64,000 nucleotides of DNA, from positions 1,074,501 to 1,138,500 of the forward strand of contig NZ_AP028156.1 of assembly GCF_033096465.1 (NCBI RefSeq), written 5' to 3'. Below, in pieces: positions 18,132 to 27,185 of the stretch; within the stretch, counting starts at the first letter, position 1; each line of letters starts with the position of its first letter. Both the position numbers and the translations under genes were made by a program. The DNA comes from Blautia luti. GTDB lineage: Bacteria > Bacillota > Clostridia > Lachnospirales > Lachnospiraceae. The notes beneath the pieces are model-generated. The model was not told the origin of the DNA. It was given only the letters and a program-made list of their open reading frames with translations, and ran no database searches.

Positions 18132-20024
18132 GTGCTGGTACCCGGTGCAAACAGGCTGCGAAGAGGAGTGAATTTCGCAGTGGAGGTTCCACAGGGAGTA
18201 CAGGCGTCTCTGGTTCTCTACAAAAAGAATGCAAGAAAGCCGTCTGTGGAGATCCCTTTTACAGAAAAGGACAGGACTGGGGATATCTGTGCAGTTACCC
18301 TGCCGGATTTAAAAACAGAGGACTATCAGTATAATTTTCTTCTGGACGGAAAAGTGTATACAGATCCCTGGGCATACCGCATTTACGGCAGAGAACGATT
18401 CGGCGCGGATATGGATACAGATCCCCATAAGATCCGCTGCGGATTTCTGAATGAAGAGGAATATGACTGGGAAGGGGATGAGAACCCGGTGATTCCTTAT
18501 CATGAGATGCTCCTTTATAAACTCCATGTAAGAGGCTATACAAAAGCGAACCGGAATATTACATCCGGAAAAGGGAATTTTCAGGCGCTGACAGAGATGA
18601 TCCCATACTGGAAAGAACTGGGAATCAATACCATTGAACTGATGCCTGCCTATGAATTTATGGAAACACAGCCGGCTGTATCAGCTGAAGGAGGGATGGT
18701 TTCCGAGAAACGAAGAGAGGGCAGGGTAAATTTCTGGGGATATATGCAGGGGTATTATTTTGCACCGAAGCGGTCTTACTGTGCTACCAGTGAACCGGAG
18801 AGGGAATTCAGGGATATGATCAAGGCATTGCATAAGGCGGGGATTGCCTGTGTGATGGAGATGTATTTTCCGGGTGGGACGAATCCGGTGCTGGGGTTGA
18901 GGGCACTGCAGTTTTGGAGATTGTATTATCATGTGGATGGGTTTCATGTTATGGGGGACGGTGTTCCCTGGCTTCTTTTGGTACAGGATGCGGTGCTGGC
19001 GGATACCAAGCTGATGTTTCAGGGCTTCGATGAAAAAGAAATCAGGAGGAAAAAGCTCCCGGCAGAGAAATGTATAGCGGAATATAACCCGGGATTTCTT
19101 CAGGATATGAGACGTTTCCTGAAAAGTGATGAAGATATGGTGGCAGGAGCGTCCTGGAGGATGAGAAGAAATCCGGATAAGTATGCTGTGATCAATTATA
19201 TGGCATGTCAGGACGGCTTTACCCTGAATGATGCAGTGACTTACAATTATCGTCATAATGAGGCGAATCATGAGAACAATCAGGATGGCAGCAGTTATAA
19301 CTATTCCTGGAACTGTGGTGTGGAAGGGCCAAGCCGTAAGCAGAATATCCGGCAGATGAGGGACAGGCAGATCCGCAATGCGTTTCTGATGATGCTGTTA
19401 AGCCAGGGCGTCCCCATGATCTACGGCGGAGATGAGATCGGCAATTCCCAGGGCGGCAATAACAATGCCTACTGCCAGGACAATGCCACAGGCTGGATCG
19501 ACTGGAAAGGTTTAAAAAAGAATGAAAAACTTCTGGAATTCGTAAAAGAAGCCATTGCTTTCCGTAAAGACCATCCTGTTCTTCACACTGCGGGAGAAAT
19601 GCGGGGAGTGGATTATCAGACCAAAGGCCTTCCGGATGTTTCTGTACACGGGGAGCGTGCATGGTACCTTAATGCGGAGAATACATCCAGACTTCTGGGA
19701 ATTATGTACTGTGGCGCCTATGCACACAGACCAGACGGCAGTGAGGATGATTCTGTTTATATTGCCTGCAATTTCCATTGGGAAACCCGCACTCTGGCAC
19801 TTCCGGATCTTCCGGGAGGCCGCAGATGGAAAAAAGTCATTGACACCAGTGCTGTGAAAGAAAACGGATTTTTGCATGAAGACAGTGAGACTTATAAAAA
19901 GAAACTGGAAATCGCACCACGAACCATCGTAGTGCTTCTGGCAGAACAGGAGGAGAATAAAGATGCAAAAGAAGACAGGAAGGATGCATCCGTGGCTGCA
20001 CTTAAAAACCATCACCAGACATAA
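18132..20024 (+). CDS. Isoamylase/GlgX-like GH13 protein lacking catalytic residues; 5' end frameshifted
   Basis: The 630-residue frame resembles isoamylase/GlgX debranching enzymes: an N-terminal carbohydrate-binding-like domain, then a barrel with VRGYTKANRN, ELGINTIELMPAYEF and NHENNQDGSSYNYSWNCGVE. The catalytic regions are degenerate. Region I (DVVxNHT) reads VMEMYFPGGTN. Region II (GFRFD) reads DGFHVMGDG, losing the nucleophile Asp. No acid Glu is seen in region III, and region IV (AHDGF) reads ACQDGF. It is probably not a hydrolase but a carbohydrate-binding or regulatory paralogue. The best ribosome site (AAGGAGGG) and an ATG at 18092 lie in another frame. One extra C in the ACCCGG near 18140 would join MADLRKIKKREGISAG to TGANRLRRGVNFA. 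Otherwise translation begins at GTG 18132 after GAAGGG. Confidence 0.7.
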   Translation: MLVPGANRLRRGVNFAVEVPQGVQASLVLYKKNARKPSVEIPFTEKDRTGDICAVTLPDLKTEDYQYNFLLDGKVYTDPWAYRIYGRERFGADMDTDPHKIRCGFLNEEEYDWEGDENPVIPYHEMLLYKLHVRGYTKANRNITSGKGNFQALTEMIPYWKELGINTIELMPAYEFMETQPAVSAEGGMVSEKRREGRVNFWGYMQGYYFAPKRSYCATSEPEREFRDMIKALHKAGIACVMEMYFPGGTNPVLGLRALQFWRLYYHVDGFHVMGDGVPWLLLVQDAVLADTKLMFQGFDEKEIRRKKLPAEKCIAEYNPGFLQDMRRFLKSDEDMVAGASWRMRRNPDKYAVINYMACQDGFTLNDAVTYNYRHNEANHENNQDGSSYNYSWNCGVEGPSRKQNIRQMRDRQIRNAFLMMLLSQGVPMIYGGDEIGNSQGGNNNAYCQDNATGWIDWKGLKKNEKLLEFVKEAIAFRKDHPVLHTAGEMRGVDYQTKGLPDVSVHGERAWYLNAENTSRLLGIMYCGAYAHRPDGSEDDSVYIACNFHWETRTLALPDLPGGRRWKKVIDTSAVKENGFLHEDSETYKKKLEIAPRTIVVLLAEQEENKDAKEDRKDASVAALKNHHQT

Positions 20025-20571
20025 ACTTCTGGTGATGCATTACTGTTTTCGCATAGGACTGTATAAACAGGGACTGCTTCATGATCTGTCCAAATATTCA
20101 CCTGTGGAATTTCTGGTAGGCTGTAAGTACTATCAGGGGGACAGAAGCCCAAATAATGCAGAGAGAGAAGAAACAGGTCTTTCCCTTTCCTGGCTTCACC
20201 ATAAGGGACGCAACAGGCATCATTACGAATACTGGATCGATTATGTACCGGGAGATGACAGGATCATCAATGGCGTGCCCATGCCCCGGAAATATATTGC
20301 GGAGATGGTCATGGACCGGATCAGCGCATCCCGGAATTATCTGGGGGACAAATATGATCAGACCCAGCCGCTGCAGTATTTCCTGAAAGGAAAGGAGAAA
20401 CTGTGGTTTATCCATCCGGAGACAAGCAGGGAACTGGAGGGACTGCTCCGGATCCTCAATGATCACGGGGAAGAAGTTCTGATCTCCTATATAAAAAATG
20501 TCTATCTGAAAGGCAGAAAATACAATAAAAAGAGAAATGTGGAAAAATCTACCTGTACAACATACAGGTAA
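19963..20571 (+). CDS. DUF5662 family protein
   Basis: The 202-residue cytoplasmic protein overlaps the end of the GH13-like gene by 62 bases in another frame; the start is fixed by AGGAGG before ATG 19963. I recognise the DUF5662 pattern: TITRHKLLVMHYCFRIGLYK, LLHDLSKYSPVEFLVGCKYY, SPNNAEREETG and WLHHKGRNRHHYEYWIDY. The many His and Asp residues in HD, LHHKGRNRHH and similar motifs suggest a metal-dependent HD-like hydrolase, but this is inference and no activity is established to my knowledge. Confidence 0.75.
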   Translation: MQKKTGRMHPWLHLKTITRHKLLVMHYCFRIGLYKQGLLHDLSKYSPVEFLVGCKYYQGDRSPNNAEREETGLSLSWLHHKGRNRHHYEYWIDYVPGDDRIINGVPMPRKYIAEMVMDRISASRNYLGDKYDQTQPLQYFLKGKEKLWFIHPETSRELEGLLRILNDHGEEVLISYIKNVYLKGRKYNKKRNVEKSTCTTYR

Positions 20572-20676
20572 TGTGGTAAAGTATTAAAATATATTTGTAA
20601 ATCGTGGGAGCAGCGAAGCAGCGGCGCGATCGCAGATATAATATTATTATGAAAAAACAAACAGGAGGAGAAAATT

Positions 20677-22212
20677 TTGAGTGGAACTACAATGATCATA
20701 TTGTCTGCATTTGTAGTCTATCTGGTCTTTATGATAGTCATCGGTGTAGTTTATATGAAAAAGACAAACAGCTCAGAGGATTACTTCCTCGGGGGCAGAG
20801 GACTGAATGCCTGGGTGGCCGCATTATCAGCACAGGCATCTGATATGAGTGGATGGCTTCTGATGGGACTGCCCGGAGCAATCTATTCCCTGGGAACCGG
20901 TCAGATCTGGATCGCAGTAGGACTTTTTATCGGAACAGTACTGAACTGGGTGTGTATCTCACACAGACTTCGTAAATATACCATAGCAGCGAATAACTCT
21001 CTGACAATTCCTGCATATTTTGAGAACAGATTTCAGGATAAAAAAAGGATCCTGCTTCTGATCTCATCGATTGTGATCGTCGTCTTCTTTCTGGTGTACA
21101 CAGCGTCAGCTCTGGCAGCAGGAGGCAAGCTTTTTAACACGGTATTTGGTATTGACTACCATATAGCTCTGGCTATCGGGGCAGCCGTTATTCTGTGTTA
21201 TACATTCATGGGTGGATTTATGGCAGTCTGTGTAACAGACTTTGTACAGGGAACCCTGATGCTGGTGGGACTGCTCATTGTTCCGCTGGTAGCATATTTC
21301 ATGTTAAATGGAAATCTTGGAAATCTTCTCACGCAGAGCGGTGCGCCGGGCGGGGCAGCTTTCCTGAATCCCCTGGAGAATGGTGAGAGACCTTATACAT
21401 TTGTTGAAATCTTTTCCCAGCTTGCATGGGGACTTGGATACTGCGGAATGCCTCATATCCTTACCCGTTTCATGGCTGTAAAGAGCGAAAAAGAATTAAA
21501 GAAATCCAGTGTGATCGCCATTGTATGGGATATCCTTTCTCTGACAGCTGCATGCTTTATCGGTATCATCGGACGTGCTTATCTGTACCCGACAGTTCTG
21601 GGAACAGAAGGGGCATCTTCAGCAGAGAGTGTATTTATTGAGATGATCAATAAGCTGTTCTCTTCAGACCTGGCGCTTCCGTTCATCGGAGGAATCTTCC
21701 TCTGCGGAATCCTGGCAGCTATCATGTCCACGGCTGATTCTCAGCTTCTGGTAACAGCATCTGCTGCATCTGAAGATTTATATCATCAGTTTGTCAAGAA
21801 GGATGCAGATTCTAAAGAGATCCTTACAGTTGCCAGAATTACAGTTATTGCAGTTTCCGTAATCGCATTTGTGATCGCATGGAATCCGGACAGCAGTATT
21901 ATGGGACTGGTATCCAATGCATGGGCAGGTCTTGGCTCTGCATTCGGACCGATCGTGGTAATGTCCCTGTTCTGGAGAAGAACCAACCTGGCAGGTGCAG
22001 TTGCAGGAATCGCTTCCGGCGGCCTGACTGTTATTATCTGGGATTACATACCTCTTGTATCCGGACAGACACTTGGAAGCTATACAGGACTCTATTCTCT
22101 GGCAGTAGGTTTCGCAGTTAGCCTGGTGATGATCATCATCTTCAGCCTTGCTACCAAAGAACCGTCCAAAGAGATCACAGATGTCTTTGACCAGGTAGCG
22201 TCCATGAAATAA
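20677..22212 (+). CDS. putP: Sodium/proline symporter, SSS family
   Basis: The 511-residue membrane protein begins at TTG 20677 after AGGAGGAG. It has about 13 transmembrane segments and the marks of the sodium:solute symporter family in its proline branch: EDYFLGGRGLNAWVAALSAQ, ASDMSGWLLMGLPGAIY, GLGYCGMPHILTRFMAVKS and ISTADSQLLV-like MSTADSQLLVTASA. It should take up proline with sodium ions. It stands alone between DUF5662 and glf, with its own terminator. Family assignment is firm; proline specificity is inferred from overall similarity. Confidence 0.88.
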   Translation: MSGTTMIILSAFVVYLVFMIVIGVVYMKKTNSSEDYFLGGRGLNAWVAALSAQASDMSGWLLMGLPGAIYSLGTGQIWIAVGLFIGTVLNWVCISHRLRKYTIAANNSLTIPAYFENRFQDKKRILLLISSIVIVVFFLVYTASALAAGGKLFNTVFGIDYHIALAIGAAVILCYTFMGGFMAVCVTDFVQGTLMLVGLLIVPLVAYFMLNGNLGNLLTQSGAPGGAAFLNPLENGERPYTFVEIFSQLAWGLGYCGMPHILTRFMAVKSEKELKKSSVIAIVWDILSLTAACFIGIIGRAYLYPTVLGTEGASSAESVFIEMINKLFSSDLALPFIGGIFLCGILAAIMSTADSQLLVTASAASEDLYHQFVKKDADSKEILTVARITVIAVSVIAFVIAWNPDSSIMGLVSNAWAGLGSAFGPIVVMSLFWRRTNLAGAVAGIASGGLTVIIWDYIPLVSGQTLGSYTGLYSLAVGFAVSLVMIIIFSLATKEPSKEITDVFDQVASMK

Positions 22213-22245
22213 GGACTATCCATTTCCGGATGAATTTGTTATAAT

Positions 22246-22281
22246 AGCAGTAGCGCAAAAAAATGCGCTGCTGCTTTTTTT
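22246..22281 (+). terminator. Rho-independent terminator after putP
   Basis: AGCAGTAGCGCA / TGCGCTGCTGCT around an A6 loop, followed by TTTTTT. Confidence 0.88.
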
Positions 22282-22380
22282 GACGGGTCATACAGGAGGA
22301 TCTTCCGGACCGGTCATACAGGCAGACAGCGGGGCGGAGGGGGAAATCCGCAGAACTATTACGAAAAGAAGGTGTCTTAC

Positions 22381-23496
22381 ATGAAGAAATATGATTATCT
22401 GATAGTGGGAGCAGGACTTTTTGGTGCAGTATTTGCACACGAAGCAGCGCAGAAAGGCAAAACATGCCTGGTGATCGACAAGAGAGATCACATTGGCGGA
22501 AATATCTACACAGAGGAAATAGAAGGAATTCAGGTTCATCGTTACGGCGCACATATTTTCCACACATCCAGGAAAGAAGTTTGGGATTACGTGAACCAGT
22601 TTGCGGAGTTTAATCATTTCGTAAATTCACCCATCGCAGTCTATAAAGATGAACTTTATAACCTGCCTTTTAACATGAATACGTTCCATCAGCTCTGGGG
22701 CGTACGCACTCCGGCAGAAGCCAAGGCGAAGATCCAGGGACAGATCGCCAGAATGCATATCACCCATCCGAAGAACCTGGAGGAGCAGGCTCTGGCACTG
22801 GTGGGACAGGACGTGTATGAGAAACTTGTAGAAGGATATACCAGGAAACAGTGGGGAAGAGAGTGCAAGGATCTTCCGGCTTTTATCATCAAGAGACTTC
22901 CTCTTCGCTATACCTATGATAATAACTATTTCAAAGATCCATGGCAGGGAATCCCGAAAGGCGGTTACACCCGTATTATCAAGAAGCTTCTGGAGGGTGT
23001 ACAGGTATGCCTGAACACAGACTTTTTTGCCAACAGGGAAGAGCTGACTGCACAGGCAGATAAAGTCCTTTTCACGGGTATGATCGACCAGTTCTATGAT
23101 TACTGCTACGGTGAACTGGAATACCGTTCCCTGAGATTTGAGACAGAGGTTCTGGAGATGGGCAACTATCAGGGAAATGCAGTAGTGAACTACACAGATT
23201 ATGAGGTTCCTTACACAAGGATCATCGAACATAAACACTTCGAGTTCGGAACACAGCCGAAGACCGTCATCACCAGAGAATATCCGGCAGCATGGGAGAA
23301 GGGCAAAGAACCGTATTACCCGGTAAATGATCCGAAGAACAGCGAACTCTTTGACAAATATGAACGTCGTGCACTGGAGGAAAAGAACGTTCTCTTCGGC
23401 GGAAGACTTGGTATGTACCGTTATATGGATATGGATCAGGTGATCGAAGAAGCCCTTGCAATGGCAGAGACAGAGCTTGCATACGAGGAAGCATAA
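22381..23496 (+). CDS. glf: UDP-galactopyranose mutase
   Basis: The 371-residue flavoprotein starts at ATG 22381 (AAGAAGG ribosome site); an in-frame GTG nine bases earlier is too close to that site. It has the FAD dinucleotide-binding motif YDYLIVGAGLFGAVFAHEAA, IGGNIYTEE and the substrate-binding HRYGAHIFHTS. Further on are EGYTRKQWGR and the C-terminal LFGGRLGMYRYMDMDQVI. It interconverts UDP-galactopyranose and UDP-galactofuranose for surface glycans. It is probably cotranscribed with the DUF6553 gene 28 bases downstream. Confidence 0.93.
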   Translation: MKKYDYLIVGAGLFGAVFAHEAAQKGKTCLVIDKRDHIGGNIYTEEIEGIQVHRYGAHIFHTSRKEVWDYVNQFAEFNHFVNSPIAVYKDELYNLPFNMNTFHQLWGVRTPAEAKAKIQGQIARMHITHPKNLEEQALALVGQDVYEKLVEGYTRKQWGRECKDLPAFIIKRLPLRYTYDNNYFKDPWQGIPKGGYTRIIKKLLEGVQVCLNTDFFANREELTAQADKVLFTGMIDQFYDYCYGELEYRSLRFETEVLEMGNYQGNAVVNYTDYEVPYTRIIEHKHFEFGTQPKTVITREYPAAWEKGKEPYYPVNDPKNSELFDKYERRALEEKNVLFGGRLGMYRYMDMDQVIEEALAMAETELAYEEA

Positions 23497-23524
23497 ATTC
23501 AGAGAAGAAAGGACCCGAAACATT

Positions 23525-24103
23525 ATGGATACACCGATTATCACTCTCTATTACAGAGAGTCTGACCCAATGAAAAGAAAAATGTTTCTCGACCAGTCCA
23601 TTGCGGCAGGAGAAGAGGAAGAAGCAAATGCCATCCGAAAGGAATTATGGGAGATCCGTTACGGCGGTAAATCCGAAGTACCGGATACCCCGGCAGACGG
23701 TTATCTGGCACTGTGGATGGCATTGGAATTTAACAAAAATGCATCCAGCAGACTGTTCGGTGCTAAAAGCGCCCGCAGGGAAATTGTGAAAAATCTTCAG
23801 AAAATGAAGATCACAGAGTACCAGGGTAAAAGTGCCCTGCATCAGGAACTTCTTTTCAGGGAATGCTGTCATATGGTAAGAACATACATGGAACTGTGCG
23901 AAAAGGATAAAACTTATAATACCACGCTGTGCGGTATTGTTCCTATCAGTGAAAAAAGTGCAAAGAACAAGCTTCACCGTGATATCTATGAGACAGCAAT
24001 ACAGGTTCCTGCAGATGTCAACATGCAGGAGGAACTGGGAATCATCACAAGGGCGGCGAAGACAGCCTACGAGGATTATTTCCCTGGAGAAGGCGGATTA
24101 TAA
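23525..24103 (+). CDS. DUF6553-like protein of unknown function
   Basis: The 192-residue cytoplasmic protein starts at ATG 23525 (AAAGGA upstream); the open frame extends back into glf. It begins MDTPIITLYYRESDPMKRKM and is mostly helical (FLDQSIAAGEEEEANAIRKE). I associate this with the DUF6553 family from Lachnospiraceae, but that is from memory. No catalytic motif, signal peptide or membrane segment is visible. It lies between glf and the M16C protease gene, 34 bases before the latter. Confidence 0.6.
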   Translation: MDTPIITLYYRESDPMKRKMFLDQSIAAGEEEEANAIRKELWEIRYGGKSEVPDTPADGYLALWMALEFNKNASSRLFGAKSARREIVKNLQKMKITEYQGKSALHQELLFRECCHMVRTYMELCEKDKTYNTTLCGIVPISEKSAKNKLHRDIYETAIQVPADVNMQEELGIITRAAKTAYEDYFPGEGGL

Positions 24104-24137
24104 AAAGAAATTCCGTAGAAACTAACTGGAGGCAGAA

Positions 24138-27062
24138 ATGAACAAAGACAATTTAACAGCTTATGAGGTTGTAAAGGAGGAGGATCTGACAGATATCCAC
24201 TCCAAAGGATGGCTTCTGCGTCACAAGAAGACAGGTGCCAGAGTTATGCTGATCGAGAATGACGATGAGAATAAAGTATTTAATATTGCATTCCGTACAC
24301 CGCCTAAGGACAGTACAGGAGTTGCACATATCCTGGAGCACAGTGTACTGTGTGGCTCCAGGGAATTTCCGCTAAAGGATCCTTTCGTGGAACTGGTAAA
24401 GGGATCTCTGAATACGTTTCTGAATGCAATGACCTATCCGGATAAAACCTGCTATCCTGTAGCCAGCTGTAATGACCAGGATTTCCAGAATCTGATGCAT
24501 GTTTATCTGGATGCAGTCTTCTATCCGAACATTTACAAGAGAGAAGAGATCTTCCGTCAGGAAGGATGGAACTATCATCTGGAGAGTAAAGAAGGTCCTC
24601 TGAAATATAATGGTGTAGTATACAATGAGATGAAAGGAGCATTCTCATCACCGGATGAGGTCCTGGAAAGAGAGATCATGAACCATCTTTTCCCGGATAC
24701 TCCTTATGGATGTGAATCAGGTGGTGATCCGAAGAACATCCCGGATCTTAGCTATGAGAATTTCCTGAATTTCCACAGAACCTTTTATCATCCGTCCAAC
24801 AGCTATATTTACCTGTATGGAAATATGGATATGGAAGAGAAACTGGCATTTCTGGATGAACATTACCTGTCTGGATTCGATGCGCTGGATGTGGATTCAC
24901 AGATCAGGGAGCAGGGTGCGTTTGCAGCATGCCAGGATGTAACACTGGAATATCCGGTGGCTGAGAATGAAGGAGAGGAAGACAATACCTATCTTTCCTA
25001 TAATATGGTAACGGGAAATACCCTGGACAGCCAGAGAAATATGGCTTTCGAAGTACTGGATTATGCACTTTTAAGCGCACCTGGTGCACCTCTGAAACAG
25101 GCACTTCTGGATGCAGGCATCGGCAAAGATATCTACGGCGCATACGAAGACGGAATCCTGCAGCCTTATTTCTCAGTGGTAGCCAAAGGCTCCAACCCGG
25201 ACAAAAAAGAAGAATTTGTTTCCATTATCCGTAAAGTCCTGACAGACATTGCAGAGAATGGGATTGATAAGAAAGCTATCGAAGCAGGAATCAATTATTT
25301 CGAATTCCGTTACCGTGAGGCAGATTTCTCCTCCTATCCCAAGGGACTGATGTACAGTCTGGATATTCTGGGAGACTGGCTTTATGAAGAAGATCATCCG
25401 TTCTCACAGGTCCAGCAGCTTGAAGTATTTGAACAGCTGAAAAAGGCAGTGAACGAGGGATACTTCGAAAATCTGATCCGCACATATCTGTTGGAGAATC
25501 CTCATGGCTGTGTGCTCACACTGGTTCCGAAGAAGGGACTGGCTGCACAGAGGGAGAAAGAACTGGAAGAGAAACTGGAAGCATACAGAAGCAGTCTCTC
25601 TGATGCAGAACTGGAAGCTATGGTGCAGAAGACACAGGCACTGGAAGCATATCAGGAAGCAGGAGAAGAACCTGGCGCCCTGGAATGCATCCCTATGCTG
25701 AAGAGAAGTGATATCAAAAAAGAAGCAGGTACGCTGAAAAACGAAGAATTATCTGTGGATGACAGCCTGTTTCTGTATCATGATGTATGCACCAACGGAA
25801 TCGGATATGTGGATATGATGTTCAAAACAGACAGCATCGCACCGGAACAGATCCCTTATCTGGGACTTCTAAAATCTGTTCTGGGTTATGTGGATACGCA
25901 GGCGCATACTTACGGGGAACTGTTCAATGAGATCAATGCCAGCACCGGCGGTATCAGCTGCGGCGTGGAGGTCTTTGACCGGGCAGATTCCACGGAAGAG
26001 TTTCAGGCACTGTTTTCCATAAGAGGAAAGGCACTGTATCCGAAGCTGGGCTTCCTGTTTAAGATGGCAGAAGAGATCCTGGGAACTTCCAAAGTAGAAG
26101 ATACCAAGCGTCTCTATGAGATCATTGCAGCTGTGAAATCCCGTGCACAGGCCAGCCTGACAGGTGCAGGACACTCCACTGCAGTATTGAGGGCAACCTC
26201 TTATTCCTCACCTATGGCAGCATTCCAGGATGAGATGGCAGGTATCGGATATTACCAGTTCATCGAGAAACTGGAAAAAGATTTTGACCAGCAGAAAGAT
26301 CTGATTGTTCAGGAACTCCGGAAACTGATGAAGATGATCCTGCGTCCTGAGAACTTTATGATCAGCTATACAGGAGAGAGAGAATCGCTGGAAGAAGTGA
26401 AGAAACTGGCTGCGCATATCAGACAGGGACTTAACACAGAACCTGTGGAGAAATCTGAGAAGAAACTGATCTGCACCAGGAAAAACGAAGGATTCAAGAC
26501 TTCCGGACAGGTTCAGTTCGTGGCACAGACCGGAAACTTTAAGAAAAAAGGCCTGGAATACACAGGTGCACTGGATATCCTGAAAGTAATTTTAAGCTAT
26601 GATTACCTGTGGATGAATCTTCGCGTAAAAGGCGGCGCATACGGCTGTATGAGCGGCTTTAAGAGAAACGGGGAGAGCTATCTGGTATCTTACAGGGACC
26701 CTCATCTGAAACGTACTCTGGAGGTATATCAGGGAGTGGTGGATTATATCCGCAATTTTCAGGCTGATGAGCGTGACATGACCAAATATATCATCGGAAC
26801 CATCAGCGGCAAAGATGTACCGAAAACACCTCAGATGAAAGGTTCTGTTTCCAAGACTGCATATTTCTGCGGTGTGACAGAGGAGATGCTCCAGAAAGAA
26901 AGAAATCAGATCCTCAATGCATCAGTAGAAGATATCCGTGCTCTGGCAGATATTGTAAAAGCTGTGCTTGATGCCGAACAGATCTGTGTAGTAGGCAGTG
27001 AGAGCAAGGTAGAGGGAGCTTCTGATATCCTCATGGAAGTGAAATCCCTGATCAACTGTTAA
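24138..27062 (+). CDS. M16C-type zinc peptidase (insulinase / presequence protease family)
   Basis: The 974-residue protein has the length and layout of the M16C subfamily (PreP, falcilysin). The inverted zinc motif is His64-x-x-Glu67-His68 in GVAHILEHSVLCGS; a distal Glu ligand is expected near NEMKGAFSSPDEV. Downstream is the inactive-half signature VKGGAYGCMSGF. Coiled segments near residues 475-510 form the hinge between halves. No signal peptide, so it should degrade peptides in the cytoplasm. The start follows TGGAGGCAGAA. It is followed by two hairpins and then era. Confidence 0.9.
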   Translation: MNKDNLTAYEVVKEEDLTDIHSKGWLLRHKKTGARVMLIENDDENKVFNIAFRTPPKDSTGVAHILEHSVLCGSREFPLKDPFVELVKGSLNTFLNAMTYPDKTCYPVASCNDQDFQNLMHVYLDAVFYPNIYKREEIFRQEGWNYHLESKEGPLKYNGVVYNEMKGAFSSPDEVLEREIMNHLFPDTPYGCESGGDPKNIPDLSYENFLNFHRTFYHPSNSYIYLYGNMDMEEKLAFLDEHYLSGFDALDVDSQIREQGAFAACQDVTLEYPVAENEGEEDNTYLSYNMVTGNTLDSQRNMAFEVLDYALLSAPGAPLKQALLDAGIGKDIYGAYEDGILQPYFSVVAKGSNPDKKEEFVSIIRKVLTDIAENGIDKKAIEAGINYFEFRYREADFSSYPKGLMYSLDILGDWLYEEDHPFSQVQQLEVFEQLKKAVNEGYFENLIRTYLLENPHGCVLTLVPKKGLAAQREKELEEKLEAYRSSLSDAELEAMVQKTQALEAYQEAGEEPGALECIPMLKRSDIKKEAGTLKNEELSVDDSLFLYHDVCTNGIGYVDMMFKTDSIAPEQIPYLGLLKSVLGYVDTQAHTYGELFNEINASTGGISCGVEVFDRADSTEEFQALFSIRGKALYPKLGFLFKMAEEILGTSKVEDTKRLYEIIAAVKSRAQASLTGAGHSTAVLRATSYSSPMAAFQDEMAGIGYYQFIEKLEKDFDQQKDLIVQELRKLMKMILRPENFMISYTGERESLEEVKKLAAHIRQGLNTEPVEKSEKKLICTRKNEGFKTSGQVQFVAQTGNFKKKGLEYTGALDILKVILSYDYLWMNLRVKGGAYGCMSGFKRNGESYLVSYRDPHLKRTLEVYQGVVDYIRNFQADERDMTKYIIGTISGKDVPKTPQMKGSVSKTAYFCGVTEEMLQKERNQILNASVEDIRALADIVKAVLDAEQICVVGSESKVEGASDILMEVKSLINC

Positions 27063-27065
27063 ATT

Positions 27066-27092
27066 GTTACTGTGCACGGAGTGAACAGTAAC
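27066..27092 (+). repeat. 27-bp interspersed palindrome, copy A
   Basis: GTTACTGTGCAC-GGA-GTGAACAGTAAC forms a near-perfect hairpin. 26 of its 27 bases recur at 30488-30513, and a diverged copy lies at 4691-4717. It lies only in intergenic DNA here. Confidence 0.65.
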
Positions 27093-27107
27093 GTTAAATT
27101 TCAACGG

Positions 27108-27136
27108 GTAAAGCGGATCACAGAAATCCGCTTTAC
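27108..27136 (+). terminator. Terminator-like hairpin before era
   Basis: GTAAAGCGGAT / ATCCGCTTTAC around a short loop. Only weak T content follows, so it may be a terminator of the protease gene or an mRNA structure. Confidence 0.5.
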
Positions 27137-27185
27137 ATAAATAAAGCTGCACGGCAGCTGTGAGAATTTTAAAAGGAACAAAATT

